Below are positions 42,067 to 52,129 of a stretch of 64,000 nucleotides of DNA, piece after piece. The DNA is from Furcasterigmium furcatum (taxonomy: Eukaryota > Ascomycota > Sordariomycetes > Glomerellales > Plectosphaerellaceae), in NCBI GenBank assembly GCA_001599815.1, contig BCIA01000001.1, positions 3,538,934 to 3,602,933 of the forward strand, read 5' to 3'. The translations under genes were made by a program, and so were the position numbers. Position 1 is the stretch's first letter, and each line of letters starts with the position of its first letter. The notes below the pieces were generated by a model. It had not been told where the DNA came from. It did not search any database and was given only the letters and a program-made list of their open reading frames with translations.

Positions 42067-44043
42067 TTATCCCATCCTCGGACTAGGCGTGTTCATGTTG
42101 AGGCCCAACAACCAGTTGTCGGCGGTGAGCATCTCGGCCAATTCCCCAGCTGGCAGGTTGTCCATCGGCGGGCTCTGGCTCAGAGGGACGTCCATGTTGT
42201 ACAACTGATTGATGATCCCCAGCGGCTGCGTTTGCCAGCTCATGCCAGGACTCCCGGATCTCGACTGGCCCTGAGAGATCGACTGTTGCTCCAACTCTGC
42301 AGCTGCCACCAGCGAATGCCATGGTGAATCTGGCAAGGACGTACGGGATGAAGCCTGTTGGTTTGGCTGCCGCTGTGCCTGGTTGTGTCCGTTTATTGCC
42401 CACCGCTGACCCTCCTCATCGAAAACCTCCTCGACCCTCCGGGAAGGCATTGGTGGGGTGAAGCCCATATCTGAGATGCTGAACTGCGGTGCTTCAACCT
42501 GGGCGATCCGAGTCGCGAGAAGTCTGAGGAGACTGTTGTTCCCACCGCGGGACGTGGCCAAGATGCGCTGCAGCTTCATGAGGATGTCGCTGGGCCTTAC
42601 TTCCATCTGCAACGCCGTGTTCGGGCTGTTCAGATGACTCGAAATCGAATCTGCGACGGCGCTCGCGATCTCATACACCTTGTACTCGAGAGCCGGACCA
42701 TGCGCTTCGAGAGCAGCGCTCGGGAGACGTGAAATGAGTTCGAGGAACTCGTGGCCGATCTGGACTGGTCCAAAGTCCGCGGTAGACGCGTTCGTGAAGG
42801 TTGATCGCCAGCTCCCCAGCGTTGCCCGCCAGACGAGGATCTTCATCCACTGTCGAGTCGCGGCGATGTCAGCCTTCTGGACGTCGTTGCTCCCCTGGTC
42901 TGAGTCTAATGGGTCTTCTTGAAGTCGTCGTTGAAGAGCACTCAGAAGTTCTGGATTGAGAGACGCGGAGCCGCCGATGCCGTCAATATCGTCGGCGGCG
43001 TCTTGGATGACATCAAAGGCGCCGGACTGGTCGAAGCTCCAGAACAGACTGACGAGCTTCTTGAACGCGGGCAAGATATGTGCTTCCTCATCTGAGTCGT
43101 TGCCGTCCAGCGGTGGGAGCTTCTCAGCAGATCTCAGCACGACGGGCAGCTTGTGAAGCATGGCCACGCCTCGCTCCGTCACGAAGAGGAGCCAGAGTAT
43201 TCGCCGGCGGATCCGGTCCTCCGCCGCGTCCAGCAGAAGGTACGTCGCCGGGCGCTGAAGGCCGATAATTTGCGCGATGGTGATCGCTTCTCGTAGGAAT
43301 AATAGCGACCTGGTGCCGCCGGGCTCTTGATTTTCGTGGTAGATGTGCAAGAAGAAGGACGTCCTCAACTTGTTGAGGTTCGCCGTCGCTCCGTCCAGCT
43401 TGTCTCGTATCCTTTGGCACTCTGCCTCTAGCACCTGCGCAGTTACGACGTCGTTGATACCGGAGTCCTTGAACCGATCCAGCTTCAACTGGGCCATGGT
43501 TGCAGCGCCAATGGCCAGGGCGAGGGCGTAGGTCTCGAGGTCGTGCGCGTCTCGTTGGAGCGCAGCTATGACCTCTTCCACCGCGATGATGGGCCATACT
43601 GGGAATAACCGGAGGCGGTAGATGCATAGCCGAAGCACAAGAGACTCGACCGTGACACTCTGAGCACTCGCGGCATGACGGTTGTTGCTGTCTGACTCCG
43701 GGTTGCTCGTCGATGTCTCTGGCGTTCCTCCATTGAATGCTGCCGGCGTTACAGGCACGTAGCTCGGTCCCTGTGGAGGTCGATCACCGCTCGCGACAGG
43801 ACTGTAATTAAAGGGCAAGTCTTCCGACCGTCCTTGCTGGACCTCTTGGATTTGCTGGAGAGTCTTTGCCCGGAGCGTCCTGGGACCTCTCATCGACTGG
43901 GTCTTGTTGAATGTGCATTGGATGCCGATCGCGACGCAACGCTCACATGGCGGAGCCTCGGTGCAGCGCACCTTGCGAATCTTGCAGGCGTCACACGACC
44001 GCGAACCGATCTTCCTCTGTCTCGGTCGTGGTTGATCAGACAT
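42067..44043 (-). CDS. Zn2Cys6 transcription factor, possible sugar-utilisation regulator
   Basis: An intronless frame of 658 residues from the ATG at 44043; an in-frame ATG at 44076 is possible but gives only 11 more residues. Cluster cysteines are at 17, 20, 27, 33, 36 and 43 (SCDACKIRKVRC, PPCERC, IQCTF). GPRTLRAKTLQQI just after the cluster, and a middle region beginning LVLRLCIYRLRLFPVWPIIA, resemble maltose/sucrose/arabinose-type fungal regulators (MalR, AmyR-like and relatives). The C-terminus (LTADNWLLGLNMNTPSPRMG) is acidic/hydrophobic, as in activation tails. The absence of introns over 2 kb is unusual for a C6 protein. Target genes are unknown. Confidence 0.85.
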   Translation of the reverse strand: MSDQPRPRQRKIGSRSCDACKIRKVRCTEAPPCERCVAIGIQCTFNKTQSMRGPRTLRAKTLQQIQEVQQGRSEDLPFNYSPVASGDRPPQGPSYVPVTPAAFNGGTPETSTSNPESDSNNRHAASAQSVTVESLVLRLCIYRLRLFPVWPIIAVEEVIAALQRDAHDLETYALALAIGAATMAQLKLDRFKDSGINDVVTAQVLEAECQRIRDKLDGATANLNKLRTSFFLHIYHENQEPGGTRSLLFLREAITIAQIIGLQRPATYLLLDAAEDRIRRRILWLLFVTERGVAMLHKLPVVLRSAEKLPPLDGNDSDEEAHILPAFKKLVSLFWSFDQSGAFDVIQDAADDIDGIGGSASLNPELLSALQRRLQEDPLDSDQGSNDVQKADIAATRQWMKILVWRATLGSWRSTFTNASTADFGPVQIGHEFLELISRLPSAALEAHGPALEYKVYEIASAVADSISSHLNSPNTALQMEVRPSDILMKLQRILATSRGGNNSLLRLLATRIAQVEAPQFSISDMGFTPPMPSRRVEEVFDEEGQRWAINGHNQAQRQPNQQASSRTSLPDSPWHSLVAAAELEQQSISQGQSRSGSPGMSWQTQPLGIINQLYNMDVPLSQSPPMDNLPAGELAEMLTADNWLLGLNMNTPSPRMG

Positions 44044-45435
44044 CTCGAGTGAGGGGTGAAAGCTGCGAAAGGACACTTCTGAGGCTCACGAGCTGTGGAG
44101 GGTCTTGCACCTCCGCACCAGGTGCTCGCCAAGGGTCAGAGGCCAGGCATGAGTTTGGGGTAATGATGTGTCGGGGCGTGGTAGGAGGGCAGCCTGAAGT
44201 CGTCCCGGGTCGCGCCCGAGGAGAATGAGATGTCCTCTCGTTCAGATTCTCAAAATAGAGGGGAGGTTGTTGGGCGAATACTGGTCGATTCGATTAAATC
44301 ATCAAATCGATCCTACGAGAGGAAGGAAACGTCTAGATCTGCGATGAACATTGTTTCCTCTGGGGGATGCCGATAGTGCCCGGCTGAGCTGTCTTCTAGC
44401 CAGGGGCGCGGTGAGCATGCCCCCTGTCCCATGATTTAGTGCACCAGAAGCAGTAAGCACCCGAGAGTTCCAGTGGATGTCACTGCCGGACGACAGTGGC
44501 CGAGCTACAACGTCTCGGGACGTACCCCAAGGGCATGAACTGGTATAATTTGTACTACTACCATCGTGTGTTTTGGGATGGTAAGAAATTGGCACCTAGT
44601 GCTTCCAATTACCCTCCATGACCAAGGCAAAGGCCTACTCTTGTGCTCAGTGATCGAAGTTTTTGTCGACCTCCACCAGACCTCAACTGCAAGCTCGATC
44701 CCCAGTTTGTTTGATCACACAAGATCATCTCATAGGGGCCCGCAATGGCGTTATTCACTACTGGTACCGGCCATGCGGGTCGCAGAAGCCATAGCCGATC
44801 CAGCTGCATGGCCGTCCACTTCAGAACTACTACAAGTCAATCAGGTGCTGTTTTGATTTATATCTCGTTCAGTCAGAGAGTATCTCGATTTTGTGCAGTT
44901 AAGACAGGAATGTTCTCAATTATCTGAGGCGCAAACCAAAGTTTGCTGGTCGACGTGGTCGTTCTGAGAGCCACGGTTCTTACCACGAGAAGTCGATCAA
45001 CCTTCACGTCAAGTCATATGAGTTGCCGGCCTGGTGACTGGTATACATCGGCCGCTCTCAACTATCATCTTCGGGAAATAGATTCGTGCCTTCCAACATC
45101 TGGAAGACCGCGGACCCGCCCCGGGTCTTCCGGGAGAAAAGTGGCCCTGCTTCGGCCGGCAGCCCTCGGAGCACGTCCGGCACCGGTCGCTCCTTCCATA
45201 ACTTCATCAAGTTGAGCAGGTGCTAGGAGAGAGTTTTCTGTAGATCGAAGTATGGGATTGATTATCAAGACTAAAATGAGCCGTATGAAGCTGTCTCAGG
45301 CAGTTCCCTTTCACTTCTTGCCATACTATAACTTGCTACTTTCTCGGAGTGGAAGGTGAGTGGAAGGTGCGATCCGATCTCGATGAAGTCTAATCCAACC
45401 TCAAGGGATGGACAAAACTCATGGGAATTGGATGA
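44044..45435. other. Long spacer, no gene seen
   Basis: 1.4 kb, more A/T-rich than the surrounding genes. The open frames are short and unsupported. It contains the promoter of the C6 regulator and the terminator side of the transporter gene. Confidence 0.45.
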
Positions 45436-47176
45436 TCAATAGGCAAACCTGAAGTCCAGACGCTTGTTGCCATCCACCTCGCGGGCCTTCAGGTCATGCT
45501 GGTACGCAAACTGCTCCTCAGCGGACAGCTGGCTCCAGAGCTCCTCCTTCTTCTTGTTCTTCTTGACGAGAACGGTCCTCTGGACGACGAAAGTGACCAA
45601 AGCCAGTGCGCAGATGGAAATGAGAACAGTGTTGCCCTGCTTGTAGTACGGCTGGTCATAGGCGCGGTAGATCTGACTGCCGATGAGACTGCCGATCTGG
45701 ACGATGACGTTGTAAGTGGCCGCAGCGAAAGCTCTCTTTCGCACGTCGAAGGTGTTCTCTGAGATCCAGGACGTGACAATGGGATGGAAGTAAGGGTAGC
45801 CGCTGATGAGCGTGACAAGCGAGAAACGTCCCCACTCGTTTCCACCATCTGGAAGCGTCCGCAGTGCGATGAGAAGCGGCATGATCCAGGCTTCACCGAA
45901 AACGCAGTGGAACGTTCGCTCATTGAAGTAATCACTGCTCCAGGCCAAGGTGAGCATAGTGACAATTTGGAGAGCTGCCGACGGAATAGTAAGCATGTTG
46001 GAGTCGAACGTCGAAAAGCCGAGACGACGAAGAGTGAGCGTAAGGTAAGCCTGAACGGGAGTCGCTGGGATGTACGCCACGAGTCCAACAAAGTAGAGAC
46101 CCCACATGGATGAGTCGCTCCAGGTGTCCTTGACCGTCTGCCATGTGATGGGTTGTTTGAGAGTCGTGAGTCCCTTGGCCGGGTCGTCGCGCAAGATCCT
46201 GTTGATCATGATGGTCTCCTCGCGCTCATTATACCAGGAGTTCGGGAACAGGATGTTCTTGGTGTTGGTTGGCGAGGCAGGAAGATAGAGGAATGACTGT
46301 GATTTTCTTGTTAGCACATGTCTCAACATGTATTGCTCAGATGAAGCACTCACGATGATCGCGAGGACGATGGTCAGCAGACCTTCCAGCATGAAGAGCC
46401 AGAACCAGCCTGGATGGCCGCCAATGCCCCTCATCTCAAGGATTCCTGCAGCAAGAAGGGCAGAGATGACACGGGCTACGTTTAGCGTGCTCCAGAACAC
46501 CGCCAGGCGCACCGCCAACTCCTTTGACGTGTAGAAATACGTCGCGTACAAAATCTTCAACACCATGAGTTAGCAACGACTTTCTAATGTTTTGAGGTTG
46601 TAAAATGATTGAACTTGCAGCAGCAGGGATGAAACCGCCTTCAAAGAAGCCGATAAGAGCTCTGGTGATGTAAAAGGAGGCGAGGTCATTCATGAAGGCC
46701 TGGAAAGCGGTGACAGCGCCCCATGCGAACATCATGGAGGGCATGATGATGCGGAAACCGTAACGCTTGGCCAAATACTGAGCCGGAAACTCGGCGGAGA
46801 GGAAGGCAACGAGCTGAATAGTCGTTCCGTTGTTGTAGATGTCGCTCGTGAAACCCATGTCGTCCAGGAAGTCGTCCGCCAGCGCGTTGGCCAAGTTGCC
46901 GCGATCCAACTGCAAAGCGAAGAACATGACGCAGAGCCAGGACATCAGACGAATGTCCGTCTTCCAAACGACGCTTCTCTCCTCCTTCTTGCTCCACTCG
47001 GCGGCCGGATCCCATCGATGTTTGCCCTCGTAAAGATCGTCAGGCGGCACGACACCGCTCAGCTGCTCACGGCCGACGCTGGCTTCCACACCTTTGAGGG
47101 AGGAGCCATTCTGATGAGACGTAGAGCGAACTTCAGCAGGCTGGGTGCTGGTCTCGATGTCCTCGGTGTTGCCCAT
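45436..47176 (-). CDS. MFS transporter, ACS (Dal5/allantoate permease-like) family
   Basis: Exons (minus) 46619-47176, 46354-46554 and 45436-46296 encode 539 residues. The first intron (46555-46618) appears to be a GC-AG intron: its donor is GCAAGT and no GT donor gives the conserved IPAAILYATYFY junction. Twelve membrane spans can be followed, with family motifs LDRGNLANA (TM1 end), EFPAQYLAKRYG (TM2-3 loop), RALIGFFEGGFIPA (TM4) and ASPTNTKNILF in the central loop. This anion:cation symporter group imports allantoate, nicotinate, pantothenate, cysteine and sulfonate-like acids at the plasma membrane. It is head-to-head with a TauD dioxygenase gene, suggesting that gene's substrate as cargo. 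Confidence 0.88.
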
Positions 47177-47968
47177 GGTGGCGGCGGACGGGATGACGGT
47201 AGATGATGGGTCGGAAAGTTCAGTCTGTGAGGAAGTACCGAGAGGAGAGGGCTGGCGGTTTCACACCGAGATGCCCCAGAAGTCTTCCTGGTGAGGGGCC
47301 TGGATATTTAGATGCGTCGCCGAGACCCTGGGACCTCGTGGCGAAAGACTTTGCGAAGCTATCACCAACACCCTGAACGGAGAAAGACGCGGAGAAATGG
47401 CTGCCGCGACATGTCGGGATCTCAGCACGTCATGACCACTCGAGGAGAGAATCAGAAGATGCGCAGGGAAGTGTCAGCACACAATGCTACTTTCCAGACT
47501 GGCCGAGCAAACCTCGCCGTCCGAGGATCATGCCTCATCGATCAGAATCGTGCATGAGGTCGTGGTGGAGGCGGGTCGGAGCCATGCCCCATGCAGGCAG
47601 CTAACATGTGCCGCGGCTCGGGAGCGAGGACGAGACGGGGTTGGCGCGAACATGTCCTCATTCTTGTACCGGCTGACGCCATCGCCATTCTCCGATATTT
47701 TCTCCGCGGCACCCCAATTCCCGGCGCCAGATCCAGATCGAGCCCTTCCCCGCGCCGCCGTCGACGCTGATTGAGGCCCTATTAATTGCGCCATACCGGA
47801 GCGGCGAGTCGCAAGGGGCCAGGCGTGTGCAATTACAGCGAGCATCGAGCCTGGAATTCTGTCTTGGCCGTTGAATCCTTCCCGCCTATCTACAAGAACA
47901 TTTCCGCGGCTGTACGTTGGTCATTTGCCATTGCCGACTCGTTATCTTGAAAGTATTGCACAATCATC
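47177..47968. promoter_or_regulatory. Bidirectional promoter of transporter and TauD genes
   Basis: A 792-nt head-to-head spacer that must drive both genes and may co-regulate them. GCACGTCATGAC near 47425-47436 is the only notable hexamer-type element; it resembles, but does not match, bZIP/CBF1 sites. No perfect ATGRYRYCAT sulfur-regulator site was found by eye. Confidence 0.45.
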
Positions 47969-49184
47969 ATGCCGTCGGCTGTATCAGAGAACCTGGGTGG
48001 TGTGGTGGGCGGTAACGACATCGCCAGGCCTCGGCTTGCCAAACCCCTGACATATTCGGGGTCTCTTGAGAAGTACCAGTACAACGACTTGACGCCAGTC
48101 ATCGGTCGTGAATTCCTGGATATTCAGGTTGCAGATCTGCTCAAGGGCGATGATCAAGTCATCCAGGACCTCGCCCTGACAAGTAGGTTGTCGAGTCAAA
48201 AGTCTCGGGTGCTGCGACTAACATCACGTCCCAAGTCTCGCAACGAGGGGTGGTGTTCCTGCGGAACCAAGATGTCACGCCCACGCAGATGAAGGACTTT
48301 ATGTTGCGGCTCACGGAGCAAGCAGGATGCGTATGTTCTCATGTCTCTTTTTCTTTGGACTGTTCTGACACCTCCCAGCCCGAGTCGTCTGGCCTGCACG
48401 TCCATCCTTTGACCGAGGAGGGAAGCGAGCTCGGCGATCAGATCAGCGTCATCAGCTCGGAGAAGCAGAAGAAGGGCGGCGGCCTCACCCACCAGCTCTC
48501 CGATGTGAGCCGGTTCGCGAGTGCAGGGTGGCATAGCGACATCACGTTTGAGAAGGCGCCCTCAGACTACGCCATGCTCAAGATTCACACATTGCCCCCG
48601 ACGGGCGGTGACACGCTCTGGGCGAGCGGGTATGAGGTCTATGACCGGCTGTCCCCGGCTATGCAGAAGATGTTGGAGGGTTTGACGGCCACGCACGACG
48701 CCAAGTTCTTCCTCGAGGAGGCCGAGAGGCTCGGCAACCCTATCCGCAAGGACATCCGGGGATCGCCACTGAATCAAGGCGATGGCCTCGTGGCTGTACA
48801 CCCCGTCATCCGCACAAACCGTGAGTAGTTGACCGCGCCTCATTTTGCAGGCGACAGGAGTTGACAAGAGCCAATCTAGCCGTCACCGGCTGGAAGTCCG
48901 TGTACGTCAACAAGGGCTTCACGAAGCGCATCAACGGCGTCACCAAGGACGAATCCGACATCATCCTGCCGTACCTTTTCAACCTTGTCACCCAGAACCA
49001 CGACGCGCAAGTGCGGTTCAAGTGGAACAAGAACGACCTTGCCATCTGGGACAACAGGTGCACGTGGCACTGCGCGACATACGACTACGCCGAGGCTCGC
49101 GCGGGAGATCGGGTGTGCTCGCTGGGAGAGGCGCCGTATCTGGATGTGGCGAGCACTGGACGAAAGGAGGCGCTAGGCTTGTAA
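47969..49184 (+). CDS. TauD/TfdA-family 2-oxoglutarate dioxygenase
   Basis: Exons 47969-48182, 48236-48330, 48379-48820 and 48880-49184 encode 351 residues; the introns are 48-59 nt. The Fe(II) ligands are the His/Asp of AGWHSDITFE (about residue 155) and the distal His of DNRCTWHCATYDY (about 313). Downstream arginines (EARAGDRVCSLGE) bind 2-oxoglutarate. RGVVFLRNQDVT near the N-terminus is a TauD hallmark. The enzyme hydroxylates a substrate next to sulfonate (taurine and alkylsulfonates in yeast Jlp1) or a related group, releasing sulfite. The divergent ACS-family transporter supports a scavenging role. Herbicide-type or other acids are alternative substrates. Confidence 0.9.
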
Positions 49185-49322
49185 GATACAATAAGCTGAA
49201 CGAAGAAATGACATGATGTATTGATAGCAGACCATGATGAGTGTTGCGCGGCCCACGACCAGATACCCCCTCCCATGACTTGTGACGGAAGTGAACGACA
49301 TCTGCCTCATCACGAGTCCAGA

Positions 49323-49960
49323 TCATTGTTTCCGAGCTTCTCCCCAGACCCTGCACAACGGCCCATCCACGCCGCTGACTGGATCCGCACGAGGAATCGT
49401 CACGGCAGCAACCTGCTCGTGGATGGAGTCGCCGGCGGCCACCTGCTCCGTCCCGAGCTGGTACGTGTACGTGGGACTCTCCTTGGGATACACGCCGACG
49501 TACTTGTATTCGAGGCCGCCATTCGCAGTTGCCTGCTCGTCCAGCTCCATCGAGACAGAAGCGTGCGCCACCCCGGCCGGGACGACGATAACGTCGCCGG
49601 GCCCGACGCGGCAGGTGACGCCGGATCCGGGCTCATCGGCCCCACCCTCGCCGAAGATAAGATCCGACGAACCCTGGAAGACGCCTGCGCCGAATTTGGC
49701 TGAGTCATTTTCGCGGACAGGACAAACATCGGAGGAGAGGGCTTACCGTAGCACTCGTGCGTGTTGGGATGGTAATGCTTGACGGTGATGGTCCCCCAGG
49801 TGCCGCGCTTCTCCCAGCCGAAGCGCTGGAGGAATTCGCTCGCCGATTCCTCGGTGACGGGCTTCGGCAGCACGTCGCGGTACACGAGGACCGGCAGGGC
49901 GTTGTTGGGGCAGTGCGCCGTTGGCGCGAGGGTGTACTTCTCGGGCTCTGCCAGTGCCAT
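49323..49960 (-). CDS. Small cupin-fold protein
   Basis: Exons (minus) 49747-49960 and 49323-49684 encode 191 residues; the intron is 62 nt. Cupin motif 1 reads HYHPNTHECYGVFQG (His, His, Glu metal ligands) and motif 2 reads GPGDVIVVPAGVAHASV (His ligand), the hallmark of a single RmlC-like double-stranded beta-helix. The N-terminus (PNNALPVLVYRDVLP) is typical of a fungal cupin group annotated only as hypothetical. It is probably a metal-binding small enzyme or sugar/organic-acid-binding protein in the cytosol; no reaction can be assigned. It is convergent with the TauD gene (138 nt). Confidence 0.82.
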
Positions 49961-50136
49961 TGTGGCGGTTCAGTTGCTGGTGGGAAGAGTGCTGTTGATT
50001 TTGCTTCGACGATGAAGAGTCTTGGAAGAGTTTTGGTCTGGCTTCGATTGAGGGGCGATGCGAGGCCCAGACCATGGCACAGGGAACTTTTGTCAGATCG
50101 GACTTCGGGATAAATAGTGGACGCTCGGATCGCGTC

Positions 50137-51828
50137 TCACTGATCGGCGGGTTCAACGAGCTTGATGAACTCAGCGACAATGCTCTCCGGCAACCTCGAA
50201 TCCGACGCGATCTCGACAGCAGTTTGTTTGTGTACATCCTCCGCTGACGGGTCTGCACCATGAGCAAGCAGAGCTTTAGCCACGCCCAGCGTCCCATATG
50301 CCGCGGCCCAGTGCAGGGGTGTTCGCCGGGGCATGACCATCTCAGGTTGCCGGGTCTCCGGCACGTCCTCGCTTCTGCGCAGCTTCCAACGGTTTTCATA
50401 GCCAGCTATCATCGGGGCGCGGGCTTCGACGTCAGCGCCGCGCAGAATGAGCTCCCCTGCCAGCTTGCCGAGCGGGCTCTCGGTGTCACTGTCGAGATGT
50501 CGGGCGAGGCCATGGAGAGCGGTCCAGCCTTCGGCGGTCGATATCAGGGGATCAGCACCGTGGAAGAGGAGAAGGCGAGTGGCTTGTAAAACTTCCGATG
50601 CCGTCCCGGGTCCGGCCATCGCGTACATCAGGGGCATCCAGCCGTTGGCGCTCAGGTCTTCCAGGTCCGCGCCCCGAGATATCAAATGCTCGAGGATGTC
50701 AACCTTGCAGCCGGCGGCAGCCCAGTGGAGAGGCGTCTCGCCTTGGTTGTTCCGACTCTTCAGAGCTCCAGCCAAATCCTCTGGGGTGCATCCTGACCAG
50801 TACAGCGACATGTGATGGAGATCCGACCCGGATGCGGCGAAATGAAAGGGAGTGTTGCCGGCGTGGTCCTGCTGGAGGACCGAGGCGCCATGGTCCAAGA
50901 GGAGACGGACTCCCGTGCCGTTGAGGAGACGGTTTCCGCCGAGCGGTCCATTACGCCGCCGGACTGGCCAGGCGATCAGATGCAATACCGACCGTCCGTC
51001 AAAGTCGACGGCATTTGGGTCAGCGCCGTTCTCCAGCAGCGCCTTCAACGACCCGGTCAAGTCTATCACGTCCACGATATGGATCGTCAGGTGAAGTTCC
51101 CAAGGCCTGCGGGCGTTGGGGTCTGCTCCCGCGCGAATGAGCCGGCCGATAAGATGCTGCTGCTTGAGAAAGTCGACACCTTCGTATATGACACCGCTCC
51201 TCTCCTCCTCGAAACACATCGGCTTGAGGTTAGCCGCCAGCTTCAAAGCCTTGTTGAGAATTACTGGTGGATACGATCTTCTGGCCAGAAGTAGTTCCAC
51301 GACATTGTCCTGCCACCGGTGAGCGGCGACCATCAAAGCATTTCGCTCTTGGGCATACGGCACATCCGCCCACCAGCCCAGTATGTCCCTCACCATCGAC
51401 GTGTGGCCTTCAAAAGCTGCTTCGGCCAGACAGGTTTCGGTGCTGTCGTTGTCGCCGTGCTCAGGGACTCTTCCTCGCGGAATGTGAGGCCAAAGCTGTC
51501 GAAGGACCTCTCTTCGGCCCAGCCTGGCGGCCAGGGCGAAGGGCGTGAGATTTGTTGCGTCTCTCGTTTCGACATGGATGTCAGCATCCGCCTCCAGCAG
51601 GATGTCTATTGCCGCTGGATGATCGCACCAGACGGCGACACGAAGAGGTGTGCCCCAGCAATGGATGCCCCCGGAGGAGGAGTTGAGGAAACGCCGTCCT
51701 TCGGCTGACTGGAGCAAACGGCGCAGCACCGTCAGGTCGTCGTCGCGGACGGAGGCATACAATTCCTCATTTGGCGATTGGAAGTCGTCTCTCATGCGTT
51801 GACGGAAGGCCAGTCCTGTCTGACCCAT
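50137..51828 (-). CDS. Ankyrin-repeat protein
   Basis: An intronless frame of 563 residues from the ATG at 51828, which has the best context (GCTGCCATGG); the frame is open back to 52167, with another ATG at 51888. It is almost entirely ankyrin repeats. Recognisable units include WGTPLRVAVWCDHPAAIDIL, TPFALAARLGRREVL, GETPLHWAAAGCKVDILEHL and RTPLHWAAAYGTLGVAKALL. Such fungal proteins are numerous and often evolve by repeat shuffling. No catalytic, DNA-binding or membrane domain is attached, so a protein-interaction role is all that can be said. Confidence 0.85.
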   Translation of the reverse strand: MGQTGLAFRQRMRDDFQSPNEELYASVRDDDLTVLRRLLQSAEGRRFLNSSSGGIHCWGTPLRVAVWCDHPAAIDILLEADADIHVETRDATNLTPFALAARLGRREVLRQLWPHIPRGRVPEHGDNDSTETCLAEAAFEGHTSMVRDILGWWADVPYAQERNALMVAAHRWQDNVVELLLARRSYPPVILNKALKLAANLKPMCFEEERSGVIYEGVDFLKQQHLIGRLIRAGADPNARRPWELHLTIHIVDVIDLTGSLKALLENGADPNAVDFDGRSVLHLIAWPVRRRNGPLGGNRLLNGTGVRLLLDHGASVLQQDHAGNTPFHFAASGSDLHHMSLYWSGCTPEDLAGALKSRNNQGETPLHWAAAGCKVDILEHLISRGADLEDLSANGWMPLMYAMAGPGTASEVLQATRLLLFHGADPLISTAEGWTALHGLARHLDSDTESPLGKLAGELILRGADVEARAPMIAGYENRWKLRRSEDVPETRQPEMVMPRRTPLHWAAAYGTLGVAKALLAHGADPSAEDVHKQTAVEIASDSRLPESIVAEFIKLVEPADQ

Positions 51829-52129
51829 GGCAGCGTGTGGGATTTGGTTGGCGAAGTCGAGAAAGAAGCTCAAGTCTGACGAGAGCATGCAGTCTGACTG
51901 AATTAGATTGGTTCCGTCTCCCGCGCAATAAGTAGTACGGGTGTTAAGACTCTTGGATACCTTGGCCGGATTTGGCCTCCGCGGGGTCGATGTGACAGAG
52001 AAAGTCATTACCCTTGGCCTACATGTACTGGCCAGAGAACCATCGCCAAGAACTGGTCGCAAATGACAGATGGCACCGCTAATAGTACAATTCCCTGGAT
52101 CAAATGCTATCCACCCCTGCTCCTGCTCG
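51829..52129. other. Short spacer and 5' leader of the ankyrin gene
   Basis: Holds the presumed leader and promoter of the ankyrin gene and the 3' UTR of the membrane-protein gene. The open frame through it belongs to the alternative longer ankyrin N-terminus. Confidence 0.4.
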
